Assembly: GCF_002577195.1 (NCBI RefSeq)
Contig: NZ_NULG01000139.1
Location: 1 to 35,200 of the forward strand
Source: Bacillus sp. AFS041924
GTDB lineage: Bacteria > Bacillota > Bacilli > Bacillales > Bacillaceae_G
DNA: 35,200 bases
Direction of reading: 5' to 3'
Made by a program: the position numbers and the translations under genes. The notes beneath the pieces are model-generated. The model had not been told where the DNA came from. It made no database searches and was given only the letters and a program-made list of their open reading frames with translations. Below, piece by piece: positions 26,292 to 34,296 of the stretch (positions within the stretch are counted from its first letter, which is position 1; the number at the start of each line of letters is the position of its first letter).

Positions 26292-26707
26292 AGGGCTTCA
26301 TGAGTTAATAAAAAGCTAATTATTTAAGATTTCTTTACTCATAAGGGCTTCATGAGTTAATAAAAAGCTAATTTTTGAGATTTCCTTACTCATAAGGGCT
26401 TCATGAGTTAATAAAAAGACAATTTGACGAGATTTCTTTACTCATAGAGACTTCATGAGTTAATAAAAAGCTAATCATTAGAGATTTCCTTACTCATAGG
26501 GCTTCATGAGTTAATAAAAAGACAATCATTAGAGATTTCCTTACTCATAGGGCTTCATGAGCTAATAAAAAGCTAATTATTTGAGATTTCCTTACTCATA
26601 AGGGCTTCATGAGTTAATAAAAAGACAATTATTTGAGATTTCCTTACTCATAGGGCTTCATGAGTTAATGAAAAAAGCAATATGATGAAAATTTCTTACT
26701 CATTATG
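26292..26707. repeat. Eight tandem 51-52 bp hairpin-forming repeats
   Basis: The core CTTCATGAGTTAATAAAAAG starts at 26296, 26348, 26399, 26451, 26502, 26553, 26605 and 26656, so the period alternates between 51 and 52 bp. Each unit ends with ATTTCnTTACTCAT. TTACTCAT of one unit and ATGAGTTAA of the next form an inverted repeat around a 7-10 nt loop (AAGGGCTTC), giving seven internal hairpins. One unpaired right arm is left at the left end of the array and one unpaired left arm at the right end. Between the arms about 20 nt vary slightly (for example CTAATTATTTGAGATTTC versus ACAATCATTAGAGATTTC). No reading frame runs through the array. No cas gene is present and the variable parts resemble each other, so it is not a CRISPR. 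Confidence 0.95.
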
Positions 26708-26747
26708 GTTTCACTTATTAATCAGAGGTTTGTTAGATCAAATAAAA

Positions 26748-26775
26748 AAAGACATAGTATAGTACTAATGTCTTT
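26748..26775 (-). terminator. Terminator of the 41-residue protein gene
   Basis: Stem AAAGACATAGTA with TACTAATGTCTTT (26748-26775), followed on the minus strand by a run of seven T residues. It abuts the stop codon at 26776. Confidence 0.8.
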
Positions 26776-26901
26776 CTACAAATTACTAACAATAAATGGA
26801 ATCGTGATCACTGTTATTAACATCAAGACCCAGTTATACTTTTTAAGATTTTCTTCAATTTTTTGCATCTCATCTTCTGAATTGGCTTTAATTGTTTTCA
26901 A
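26776..26901 (-). CDS. Small tail-anchored-like membrane protein (41 residues)
   Basis: TTG at 26901 lies 5 nt after AAGGCGG, and the stop is at 26776-26778. The product begins MKTIKANSEDEMQKIEENLK and continues KYNWVLMLITVITIPFIVSN. A charged cytoplasmic helix is thus followed by one C-terminal transmembrane helix. Ribosome site, composition and an adjacent terminator support a real gene. I recognise no family. It is transcribed toward the repeat array. Confidence 0.5.
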   Translation of the reverse strand: MKTIKANSEDEMQKIEENLKKYNWVLMLITVITIPFIVSNL

Positions 26902-27043
26902 TTAAACCGCCTTCTTTCTGATCAATTTATGTTTAAGTTGAAATCATTATAATCAATAGATGTGAACTTAGTGTGAATTTGTGAAATCTTAAATTAACTA
27001 ATTCCCCTTTTTGGTAAAAAATTCATTAATTTGTCACAATTAG

Positions 27044-27070
27044 AAGCACTTCTTGAATTTTGAAGTGCTT
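27044..27070 (-). terminator. Possible terminator of the germination operon
   Basis: Stem AAGCACTTC (27044-27052) with GAAGTGCTT (27062-27070), 20 bases past the end of the last ger gene. The T run on the minus strand is weak. Confidence 0.6.
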
Positions 27071-27089
27071 TATCATTTTATATTTAAAA

Positions 27090-28199
27090 CTAATTACTCC
27101 TTAACGTATCGGCTTTTTTAAAGGCTTGAAAAACAAGAAAAAACATAAACAATATTGGTATATAAATATATAGAATACTTGAAGTGACATATTTCATGAA
27201 AGTCCCTATTTTCTCTACATCCAATCTAGTTTTGGTACTGATAACTATGAGATGAACAATAATTATTGAGATCCATAAAGACTTTCTAGATTTAAATTTA
27301 AACGATTCTTTTAAAATTCTAAACGCTCCCCACATTGCCATACAGCAAGGAGGAAGAATGACTAAGAGCCATAAAAAAATATATACATACTCAAATCTTT
27401 CTATAAAAGGATAGCGAATAATTTTTGACATCATAAGGGTTGGCCAAGTTATATGTTTAAGTTGACCCTGACTAAAATAAGCAAATGATACGAATGTGAT
27501 AAATAAGTATAGGATGGTTGTATACGCTTGTGAAATGTGTGCCCATTTTTGTGAGTTTTGATTATTTTTAATAAACGGAAAGTATATAAGTAAAAATTCT
27601 GGTCCAGAGTACATTAGGATACAGTTCTTTGCTGATTCATAATAGTCACTAATGCTATGATTAAAAACTGGTAATAAATTCGTCCAATAAGTATATTTGA
27701 ATGGGAAGTATAATGTAAATAATAAGATCGAAGGGATGATTACTCCCCAAAAACAAATTCCAGTAATGACCCTAAATCCTCCAATGACCAAATAAGTGAT
27801 GACAAATAGAATGATAAATGATAAAAGCGAAATTGGAACATACGGAAAAACCCAAGTATTAAGAACTGCTATATAGGACCTAATTATGGTTGCAATTAAA
27901 AAAAGCATGTAAACATATAATAAAATATTTAATACGTTACCTATCCATTTCCCAAATAATTGTTGATGTAAAGACATGATATCTCCGTTATTAGATTTCT
28001 TTAACAAGTAATACATTAACCAAATAATGATATGTACAGAGATTCCAACTACTAAAACAGAAATCCATGCGTCTTGTTCGGCCCCTTTTATTATTTTATT
28101 TTGAAAATTCAGGAAGCCAACACCTGTTTGGGTACTATGAATAAGAAATAATAAAAAAAAGGGAGATACTGTCAGACTTTCTTTCAATTGTTTACTCAT
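27090..28199 (-). CDS. gerKB: Spore germination receptor B subunit (GerAB/GerKB family permease)
   Basis: 369 residues with about ten transmembrane helices, the normal form of the B subunit of germinant receptors (APC-superfamily endospore germination permease). Family traits are the N-terminal SPFFLLFLIHSTQTGVGFLN and the long hydrophobic succession ending FLVFQAFKK. It sits in the spore inner membrane and is thought to bind the germinant. ATG at 28199 lies 19 nt after the C subunit gene. It is the last gene of an A-C-B operon, the order of B. subtilis gerK. Expression is expected in the forespore under sigma G, although I could not place a firm promoter. Confidence 0.92.
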   Translation of the reverse strand: MSKQLKESLTVSPFFLLFLIHSTQTGVGFLNFQNKIIKGAEQDAWISVLVVGISVHIIIWLMYYLLKKSNNGDIMSLHQQLFGKWIGNVLNILLYVYMLFLIATIIRSYIAVLNTWVFPYVPISLLSFIILFVITYLVIGGFRVITGICFWGVIIPSILLFTLYFPFKYTYWTNLLPVFNHSISDYYESAKNCILMYSGPEFLLIYFPFIKNNQNSQKWAHISQAYTTILYLFITFVSFAYFSQGQLKHITWPTLMMSKIIRYPFIERFEYVYIFLWLLVILPPCCMAMWGAFRILKESFKFKSRKSLWISIIIVHLIVISTKTRLDVEKIGTFMKYVTSSILYIYIPILFMFFLVFQAFKKADTLRSN

Positions 28200-28218
28200 A
28201 GTCGATCTCCTTTATATT

Positions 28219-29325
28219 TTACTCGCCAACCCCAGATTGAGATAATTCTATCTTTAATTTCACATCATATTCAATTGCTGGATACACCTTGTCATAAAAC
28301 TCCTTTTCATTCCATTTTTTTGAATATGCTCTTGCTAAATCACCTATTCCTAAAGGATCGACTTGTTGTGTTCGAAATGTTAATAATAGCTTTTCTAAAT
28401 CTTCTTTCATCTGTTTTTCCAATTGATTGTTTAATAATAAATTATCTTTTCTTTTCATTAAATCTAACCAATCTGGATAATCTTTTACCATCCCTTTTAG
28501 AGTAATATCAAATTTAACTTTTGTTTTTGATTTTTTTGTTTTAATTGATTTTTTGATGTTCCCACTTAAAATCGTTAAAATTGCAGAATCTATATTCTGA
28601 CCCTTTTGTATTTTAAGTTCTGTTTGTCCTCTAATTAACCTACCTCTTAATATTTTATATAGTAAGCTTTCTTTTTGATTTAAAATAAGAGCCAATTTGT
28701 CTTTCTTAAAAACAGCTAGTCCGTTTACCTCAATATTACCGTTTTGATTTATCTTAATATAAGCTATTGAAGCATCTCTACCTTCGCCGTAATAATCAAA
28801 TAAAAAACTATGTAAAGTTGGAATTGGTACAAATTGATTCCTAAAATTTTGCTCAATTAATTTATAGATATAGTTGCTTTCTTTCTCTTTGTTTTTTATT
28901 AATAATTCTCCTGCTGGTTCTTCTGATACAGCCAATAATACATTGCTTCCTATCAACGGATCTCTACAGACCGTTTTAACAAAATATGACACTCCAGTTG
29001 CAGCAAGTTCTTTTCCAAAGATTAAAAGGTTCAACTTTCCCATTTCTATCGGTTTTGGAGATTGTTCATTTATAGCTTGTTTAATTAATTGGGATTTCTT
29101 CCCACTCCCTTGTAAAATATTGCTTCCTTTGTTTTGTTCTTGTGTAAAATCAGAATAAAGTGCCGTTCCAACATAATGATTTTCAACCTTGTCAATACCG
29201 TATACTGATTGAATCTGTACTTCATCAATAATTTTTTGCCGTGGATATGAACAACCATTTATTAAAAATAGTAGTGGCAAAAAAACACAAAAAAAGCTTA
29301 TATTTTTTCGATTTATACTATTCAT
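28219..29325 (-). CDS. gerKC: Spore germination receptor C subunit (Ger(x)C lipoprotein)
   Basis: About 368 residues from ATG 29325; an ATG at 29337 is fused to the AAGG ribosome site. The lipoprotein signal ends at the lipobox LING-C. The N-terminal Ger(x)C domain contains the family signature (EVQIQSVYGIDKVENHYVGT), and a C-terminal domain ends AIEYDVKLKIELSQSGVGE. Lipidated C subunits sit on the outer surface of the spore inner membrane and are needed for receptor assembly. The start overlaps the A subunit stop by eight bases (ATGAATAG), so translation is coupled. Confidence 0.92.
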   Translation of the reverse strand: MNSINRKNISFFCVFLPLLFLINGCSYPRQKIIDEVQIQSVYGIDKVENHYVGTALYSDFTQEQNKGSNILQGSGKKSQLIKQAINEQSPKPIEMGKLNLLIFGKELAATGVSYFVKTVCRDPLIGSNVLLAVSEEPAGELLIKNKEKESNYIYKLIEQNFRNQFVPIPTLHSFLFDYYGEGRDASIAYIKINQNGNIEVNGLAVFKKDKLALILNQKESLLYKILRGRLIRGQTELKIQKGQNIDSAILTILSGNIKKSIKTKKSKTKVKFDITLKGMVKDYPDWLDLMKRKDNLLLNNQLEKQMKEDLEKLLLTFRTQQVDPLGIGDLARAYSKKWNEKEFYDKVYPAIEYDVKLKIELSQSGVGE

Positions 29326-30826
29326 TATTCTGATCATCCTTAATTTTATTTGGGTTATATCTTTTTAGTGAAAGAGGTCTTAAAAATCTACTCCGAGTTG
29401 TTGTAAACTGATATGATGACCGAATAAAACTATCACTAAAGCTTTTTATTCTAAACGGATACAAAGGAACCATATATGGGTTTCCCAAGGATTTAAGCTT
29501 TAATAAATGCCCTAGAAGTAATACAAATCCTATTATAATTCCAAAGCCTCCCATAAATGCCGCAAGTAAAATAAGCGGAAAACGCAAAAGTCGAATTGCA
29601 TTTGCCATTTTAAATATAGGTGTTGTAAAAGATGCAAGTGCGGATAATGATACAATGATAAGTAAAATATTACTTGTTAGTGCAGCTTGGACAGATGCCT
29701 GTCCGATTACAATACCACCTACAATACCAAGTGTTTGACCAATTTTTGTAGGTAAGCGTGCGCCTGCTTCTCTCAACAATTCAATTGTTGTTTCCAAAAA
29801 AATCGCTTCCAATATCGGGGGAAATGGAACATGAGCTCTTGAACTAATTAGGGGTTGCAATAAATCATCAGGTAAAACTTCATAGTGATATGTTAATATT
29901 GCTACATATATTGGTGTAGCAAACAATGAGAAAATAACACTCATAATACGTATGATTCGAAAAAACGATCCAATTACCCAATTCAGATAATAATCTTCAG
30001 GAGAAATGAAAAAATCCAATATGGTCGTTGGCCCAGTAATAATGTATGGCGATCCATTTGATAGGATTGCAACTTGCCCACTTATCATCGCATATACAAC
30101 CCGATCAGTCCGTTCAGTCGATAAAAAAATAGGAAAAGGAGTATTCGAGTTATCAGAGATAATTTGATCTATTTGGGAGTTATCAAAAATAACGTCGAAG
30201 TCGATATTTTTCAAACGTTGACGAACAGTATGAACATATTCTGGATTCGTGATTCCATCCAAATATGCAATAACAACTTCTGTTTTAGACATTGATCCTA
30301 TTTTAATTTCCTCAAAAACTAACTCAGGTGCAGCTATTTTTTTTCGAAGTAAATGAAGATTAGTACTAAGGTCCTCAACAAATCCAACTTTTGGACCGAT
30401 AACACTAAATTCATTTTCTGTATCATTATTCTCGCGATAACCGAGATTTGAATTTTCTACATTTATCGTCAAATAGCGCTTGAAATACTTGAATTCAAGA
30501 ATAACATAGCCTTTTATTAACCTTTTTTCTAAATCTAGAGGGTTATTTGTAAATTGGACATCTTCAAAAGGAATCAACTTTTTCACATCATTAATATCAC
30601 TGATTTTCTTAACATGTTCTTGTAAAGACGGTAGTAAAAGGTTATTTATTTTATCTGCATCTACCATACTTTTAAAGTAACTAATTATAATATCCTGTTC
30701 TTCAGTAAATGTAAATTGGTAGAAATCACTCGATTTTGCAGCCTGTAGTAATATTGATGTTATTGTCTTAGTTTCTTTTTCGGACTTTTGACTACTAAAA
30801 AATCGTCCTTTAGATTTTAAATTCAT
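29318..30826 (-). CDS. gerKA: Spore germination receptor A subunit (GerA family)
   Basis: 502 residues, the usual GerA length. The large N-terminal cytoplasmic part (1 to about 260) includes TDRVVYAMISGQVAILSNGS and PYIITGPTTILDFFISPEDY. It is followed by about five membrane helices with the highly conserved FPPILEAIFLETTIELLREA and GARLPTKIGQTLGIVGGIVI, and the PIFKMANAIRLLRFPLIL segment. GerA subunits form oligomeric channels that respond to germinant. ATG at 30826 follows GGGTGG. It is the first gene of the operon; 384 bp separate it from fumC, leaving room for its own promoter. Confidence 0.94.
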   Translation of the reverse strand: MNLKSKGRFFSSQKSEKETKTITSILLQAAKSSDFYQFTFTEEQDIIISYFKSMVDADKINNLLLPSLQEHVKKISDINDVKKLIPFEDVQFTNNPLDLEKRLIKGYVILEFKYFKRYLTINVENSNLGYRENNDTENEFSVIGPKVGFVEDLSTNLHLLRKKIAAPELVFEEIKIGSMSKTEVVIAYLDGITNPEYVHTVRQRLKNIDFDVIFDNSQIDQIISDNSNTPFPIFLSTERTDRVVYAMISGQVAILSNGSPYIITGPTTILDFFISPEDYYLNWVIGSFFRIIRIMSVIFSLFATPIYVAILTYHYEVLPDDLLQPLISSRAHVPFPPILEAIFLETTIELLREAGARLPTKIGQTLGIVGGIVIGQASVQAALTSNILLIIVSLSALASFTTPIFKMANAIRLLRFPLILLAAFMGGFGIIIGFVLLLGHLLKLKSLGNPYMVPLYPFRIKSFSDSFIRSSYQFTTTRSRFLRPLSLKRYNPNKIKDDQNNE

Positions 30827-31210
30827 TTAAACCACCCAAAAGATTGTATTTTTTGAAATTAATCTATGTGATGAAGCATTATCATATTTTTATAGGTAAA
30901 AGTGGATACATTTATTACTAAAAAAGAACTGAAAATGAGCTTCTGCGTTATCTAATGAGAATTCAATTTAGTCTGGCTAGAATTTCCATTCTATCTCCTA
31001 TTTTATTTTTTCGTTCTTACCAGTTTATATACTAAAAAAGGATAATGTTATTAAATTAACCTTATTTGTTAAGTAGTTCTTTCAATTTTTTGTATCAATA
31101 AAAACTAAAAAGAAGCCCCAATATTACATAAAATTGAAAGCTTCTTCTTTTTTTAATTATTAATAAAGATACTGTTTCTTTCTCTTACCAACTTTGTAAA
31201 TTTTTAGCAC
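30827..31210. other. Gap between gerKA and fumC
   Basis: No gene is visible. It holds the ger promoter region (the sigma-G site is not clearly identifiable) and the fumC terminator at 31110-31146. Confidence 0.5.
31110..31146 (-). terminator. Terminator of fumC
   Basis: Stem AAGAAGC (31110-31116) with GCTTCTT (31140-31146) around a 23-nt loop; T residues follow on the minus strand. Confidence 0.65.
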
Positions 31211-32587
31211 CTATATCATATTTTCAGGTCTAACAATTCGATCGAACTCTTCTTCTGATAAAAACCCTGTTTTTAAAGCCGCTTCTTTCAGTGTAGTACC
31301 ATCTTTATATGCTAGTTTTGCGATTGTTGCCGCTTTTTCATAACCGATATATGGATTTAAAGCTGTTACTAGCATAAGTGATCGATTTAGATTTTGTTCA
31401 ATCACTTCGATATTAGCTTCAATGCCTTTTGCACAATGATCATTAAATGAAGTAATTGCGTCTGAAAGTAGTCGAACGGACTGTAGGAAATTATAAATGA
31501 TGACTGGTTTAAACACATTTAATTCAAAGTTTCCTTGACTTGCTGCAAAACCAATCGTCATATCATTACCGATAATTTGTGTTACTACCATTGTTAGCGC
31601 TTCAGATTGAGTAGGATTTACTTTCCCCGGCATAATCGAGCTTCCTGGTTCGTTAGATGGTATGGTTATTTCTCCTATACCACTTCTAGGACCGCTTGCC
31701 ATCCAGCGGACATCATTCGCAATTTTCATTAAATCTGCAGCTAATGCTTTTATTGCACCATGAGTATAAACGATTTCGTCATGACTTGTTAGAGCTTGAA
31801 ATTTATTTTCCGCTGAAATAAATCGATATCCAGTTAATGAACTTATCTCTTCTGCCATCATAGTAGCAAATTTTGGATGTGTATTGATTCCCGTTCCTAC
31901 CGCTGTCCCACCAATAGCTAACTCAGCAATATATTTCAAACTATCTACAATCATTTGTTCACTTTTTTCAAGCATACGATGCCAACCACTTACTTCTTGA
32001 CCTAATGTAATGGGTGTAGCATCTTGTAAGTGCGTTCGGCCGATTTTAATAATATTATTAAATTTACTTACTTTTTCATTTAGTGTGTTTTTCAAGTAAC
32101 TTATAACAGGTAGCAATTGTTCATTTACGGAAAGAGTAATGGCAATATGCATTGCAGTAGGAAATGTATCATTTGAACTTTGTGACATATTAACATCGTC
32201 ATTTGGATGAATTTTCTTAGTGCTACCATTTGTCTCTAAAAATTGATTCCCACAGTGAGCAATTACTTCATTGACATTCATATTTGTTTGTGTTCCACTA
32301 CCAGTTTGCCAAACTACAAGTGGAAAGTGATGATCATGAAGTCCTTCTAATATTTCATCTACCGCATGAAAGATTGCTTCTGCTTTTTCATTATCCAATT
32401 TACCTAACTTTTTATTTGTAATCGCAGCACTTTTTTTAATTAGTGCTAAAGCGTAAATTAATTGAATAGGCATTTTCTCAGTACCAATTTTAAAATTTTC
32501 AAAACTACGCTGTGTTTGTGCTCCCCAAAGTTTATCTGCAGGAACTTTTATCTCACCGATTGAATCTTTTTCAATTCGAAAATCCAA
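31211..32587 (-). CDS. fumC: Fumarate hydratase, class II
   Basis: 458 residues, full length. This cytoplasmic TCA-cycle enzyme interconverts fumarate and malate. Signatures are [38 protein letters not shown] (catalytic His region), [20 protein letters not shown] and the fumarase/aspartase loop [16 protein letters not shown]. The start is TTG at 32587, 7 nt after AGGAGG; the first residues ([20 protein letters not shown]) fit the family N-terminus. It corresponds to B. subtilis citG, which also lies beside a germination operon (gerA); here the adjacent ger operon has the gerK-type gene order. It is monocistronic with its own terminator. Confidence 0.96.
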   Translation of the reverse strand: MDFRIEKDSIGEIKVPADKLWGAQTQRSFENFKIGTEKMPIQLIYALALIKKSAAITNKKLGKLDNEKAEAIFHAVDEILEGLHDHHFPLVVWQTGSGTQTNMNVNEVIAHCGNQFLETNGSTKKIHPNDDVNMSQSSNDTFPTAMHIAITLSVNEQLLPVISYLKNTLNEKVSKFNNIIKIGRTHLQDATPITLGQEVSGWHRMLEKSEQMIVDSLKYIAELAIGGTAVGTGINTHPKFATMMAEEISSLTGYRFISAENKFQALTSHDEIVYTHGAIKALAADLMKIANDVRWMASGPRSGIGEITIPSNEPGSSIMPGKVNPTQSEALTMVVTQIIGNDMTIGFAASQGNFELNVFKPVIIYNFLQSVRLLSDAITSFNDHCAKGIEANIEVIEQNLNRSLMLVTALNPYIGYEKAATIAKLAYKDGTTLKEAALKTGFLSEEEFDRIVRPENMI

Positions 32588-32925
32588 TTTTACGCCTCCT
32601 AGATAGTAGTATATATATTTCTATTTCATGAAGTAATTATGGAACTTTTCTTGCCTTACTTTATTAATGTTATGTTTAATCTATTACTCTGAATGTTAGT
32701 TTAAAAAAGAAAGAACTTTGAATGACGCAAATGTAGTCAATGCTAATGTAATGTTTAAAGTTTTAGTATACGACAAAAAAATTATGTACTTTATTTCATT
32801 GAGAATAAGGACAGTATTATGTATAGTCATAGAAATATAAATTAGCTAACCGGAGTAAATCCCGATTAGCTAATTTTAATTATTGATTTGCTTTTTTATC
32901 CTATATCTTTCAATATTTAAACTTT
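32588..32925. other. Gap between fumC and the DoxX genes
   Basis: No gene is seen. It contains the fumC promoter region and the hairpin at 32839-32876. Confidence 0.5.
32839..32876 (-). terminator. Terminator of the DoxX gene pair
   Basis: Stem AAATTAGCTAACCGG (32839-32853) with CCCGATTAGCTAATTT (32861-32876), one mismatch, 55 bases past the second DoxX stop. An A/T-rich tail follows. Confidence 0.65.
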
Positions 32926-32930
32926 ATTTA

Positions 32931-33329
32931 TTAGAATAAAAATGCATCTATCGCATATTGACCAGGACCAATTAAAGCTACACCGATCGCAACAGAAAAC
33001 AAAGTTAAGTTGTATTCATATCCATTAGCTGTAGCCCATAAACCATTTGGTGCATGAACCTTAATAATCGCCATGGCCATAGTTCCAGCAATGATAATTC
33101 CTGCAAGTGGTGTAAATAGTCCTAAAGTAAACAAAATTCCACCAATAAGTTCTGCTAACCCTGCAAAAAGTGCAATAGTTACTCCTGGTTTCATCCCAAT
33201 TGATTCAAACCATCCACCAGTTCCTTTCAATCCATAACCACCAAACCAGCCAAATAATTTTTGAGCACCATGTCCCACAAATAGTAAACCGATTACCAAG
33301 CGTATAATTAATAAACCAATATTGATCAT
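32931..33329 (-). CDS. DoxX family membrane protein, copy 2 (MhqP-like)
   Basis: 132 residues with four transmembrane helices. The DoxX signature is LIIRLVIGLLFVGHGAQKLF, then GWFGGYGLKGTGGWFESIG and AGLAELIGGILFTLGLFTPL. In B. subtilis a DoxX protein (MhqP/YdfP) belongs to the quinone/thiol stress regulon of MhqR. The operator in front of this gene fits that system. It differs from copy 1 at four residues (Ala for Val, Pro for Gln, Phe for Leu, Ile for Leu). ATG at 33329 follows TAGGAGG. It has its own operator copy, so it may be transcribed both alone and with copy 1. Confidence 0.92.
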   Translation of the reverse strand: MINIGLLIIRLVIGLLFVGHGAQKLFGWFGGYGLKGTGGWFESIGMKPGVTIALFAGLAELIGGILFTLGLFTPLAGIIIAGTMAMAIIKVHAPNGLWATANGYEYNLTLFSVAIGVALIGPGQYAIDAFLF

Positions 33330-33352
33330 CTTAATATCCTCCTATATGTTAT

Positions 33353-33372
33353 TTATCTTTAATTCGAGATAA
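33353..33372 (-). promoter_or_regulatory. MhqR-type operator before DoxX copy 2
   Basis: TTATCTTTAATTCGAGATAA: inverted arms TTATCT / AGATAA with an 8-bp spacer, 24-43 bases upstream of the start codon. It resembles the B. subtilis MhqR box TATCTcgAatTCgAGATA (from memory). Confidence 0.75.
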
Positions 33373-33411
33373 TATATTAAAAAAATTGCTTAAATGGTAA
33401 TTGTTGATTTA

Positions 33412-33810
33412 TTAGAATAAAAATGCATCTAACGCATATTGACCAGGACCAATTAAAGCTACACCGATCGCAACCGAAAGCAAAGTTAAGTTGTATTCAT
33501 ATCCATTAGCTGTTGCCCATAATCCATTTTGCGCATGAACCTTAATAATCGCCATGACCATAGTTCCAGCAATGATAATTCCTGCAAGTGGCGTAAATAG
33601 TCCTAAAGTAAACAAAATTCCACCAATAAGTTCCGCTAACCCTGCAAAAAGTGCAATAGTTACTCCTGGCTTCATTCCAATCGATTCAAACCATCCACCA
33701 GTTCCTTTCAATCCATAACCACCAAACCAGCCAAATAATTTTTGAGCACCATGTCCCACAAATAGTAAACCGATTACCAAGCGTATAATTAATAAACCAA
33801 TATTGATCAT
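33412..33810 (-). CDS. DoxX family membrane protein, copy 1 (MhqP-like)
   Basis: 132 residues, four transmembrane helices and the same DoxX signatures as the downstream copy. It ends GPGQYALDAFLF where the other copy has GPGQYAIDAFLF. DoxX proteins interact with quinone or thiol redox systems in the membrane; the precise reaction is unknown. ATG at 33810 follows TAGGAGG, with an MhqR-type operator at 33834-33853. It lies directly downstream of the MarR-family gene on the same strand, so it could be read from both the regulator promoter and its own. Confidence 0.92.
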   Translation of the reverse strand: MINIGLLIIRLVIGLLFVGHGAQKLFGWFGGYGLKGTGGWFESIGMKPGVTIALFAGLAELIGGILFTLGLFTPLAGIIIAGTMVMAIIKVHAQNGLWATANGYEYNLTLLSVAIGVALIGPGQYALDAFLF

Positions 33811-33833
33811 CTTAATATCCTCCTATATGCTAT

Positions 33834-33853
33834 TTATCTTTAATTCGAGATAA
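33834..33853 (-). promoter_or_regulatory. MhqR-type operator before DoxX copy 1
   Basis: TTATCTTTAATTCGAGATAA, identical to the copy at 33353-33372 and at the same distance from the start codon. Confidence 0.75.
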
Positions 33854-33873
33854 TTTATTGAAAAAATTAACCT

Positions 33874-34296
33874 TTAAACATTATTTCTTACTTTTTTCAA
33901 TAGCTGTACAAACATCTCTGACTCGTCAGAATCTAATGATTTAAACATTTGATTAACAAACTCATTGTATTTCGGCATGATCTCGTCCATCAATCCATTT
34001 CCATCATCAGTTAATGTTACATGGATCACTCGCCGGTCATTTGGACAGTCACTTCTGATTAATAAACCTCTTTGCTCCAGCTTATCTATAACATACGTCA
34101 TAGACCCACTTGAAACTAATATTGAATTTCCAATTTGTTGAATTGTTTGTTGCCCTTTTTGATATAGTACCTCTAAAACCGAAAATTCTGTAATACCTAT
34201 ATTATTTTTAGCCAATTGTATCTTTATTCGATCATGTATTTCTTTAGATGTTTGCATTAAAAGTAAAAAAGATTGATTTTGGCATTTTCTCTCCAA
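33874..34296 (-). CDS. mhqR: MarR family regulator, probably MhqR-like
   Basis: 140 residues with a complete MarR winged helix: ITEFSVLEVLYQKGQQTIQQ, recognition helix region SSGSMTYVIDKLEQRGLLIR and wing DCPNDRRVIHVTLTDDG. The start is TTG at 34296, 6 nt after AGGAGGTG. One operator of the TATCT-N8-AGATA type lies upstream of its own gene and one upstream of each DoxX gene. Autoregulation and repression of the DoxX pair are therefore expected. In B. subtilis, MhqR represses quinone-detoxifying genes including a DoxX gene. The MhqR identity is inferred from operator and context. The family sensor Cys is not evident, apart from Cys5 and Cys84 (by rough count). Confidence 0.85.
   Translation of the reverse strand: MERKCQNQSFLLLMQTSKEIHDRIKIQLAKNNIGITEFSVLEVLYQKGQQTIQQIGNSILVSSGSMTYVIDKLEQRGLLIRSDCPNDRRVIHVTLTDDGNGLMDEIMPKYNEFVNQMFKSLDSDESEMFVQLLKKVRNNV

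Larger units (their letters stand above)
32926..33868. repeat. Tandem duplication of a DoxX gene with its operator
   Basis: Two direct copies, 32926-33387 and 33407-33868, are offset by 481 bp and nearly identical. They start in the shared ATTTATTAGAATAAAAATGC, span the whole gene and extend past the ribosome site and the TTATCT-N8-AGATAA operator. The 19 bp between copies are unrelated. The few silent and missense differences indicate a fairly recent event or ongoing conversion. Confidence 0.95.

Noticed and set aside
26292-26707. CRISPR array
   Set aside because: The period and partly palindromic repeat resemble one, but the intervening ~20-nt parts are variants of one sequence, are too short for spacers, and no cas gene or leader is present.
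26705-26905. Plus-strand 66-codon frame
   Set aside because: It has no ribosome site. It overlaps in antisense a better-supported 41-codon membrane protein gene and its terminator.
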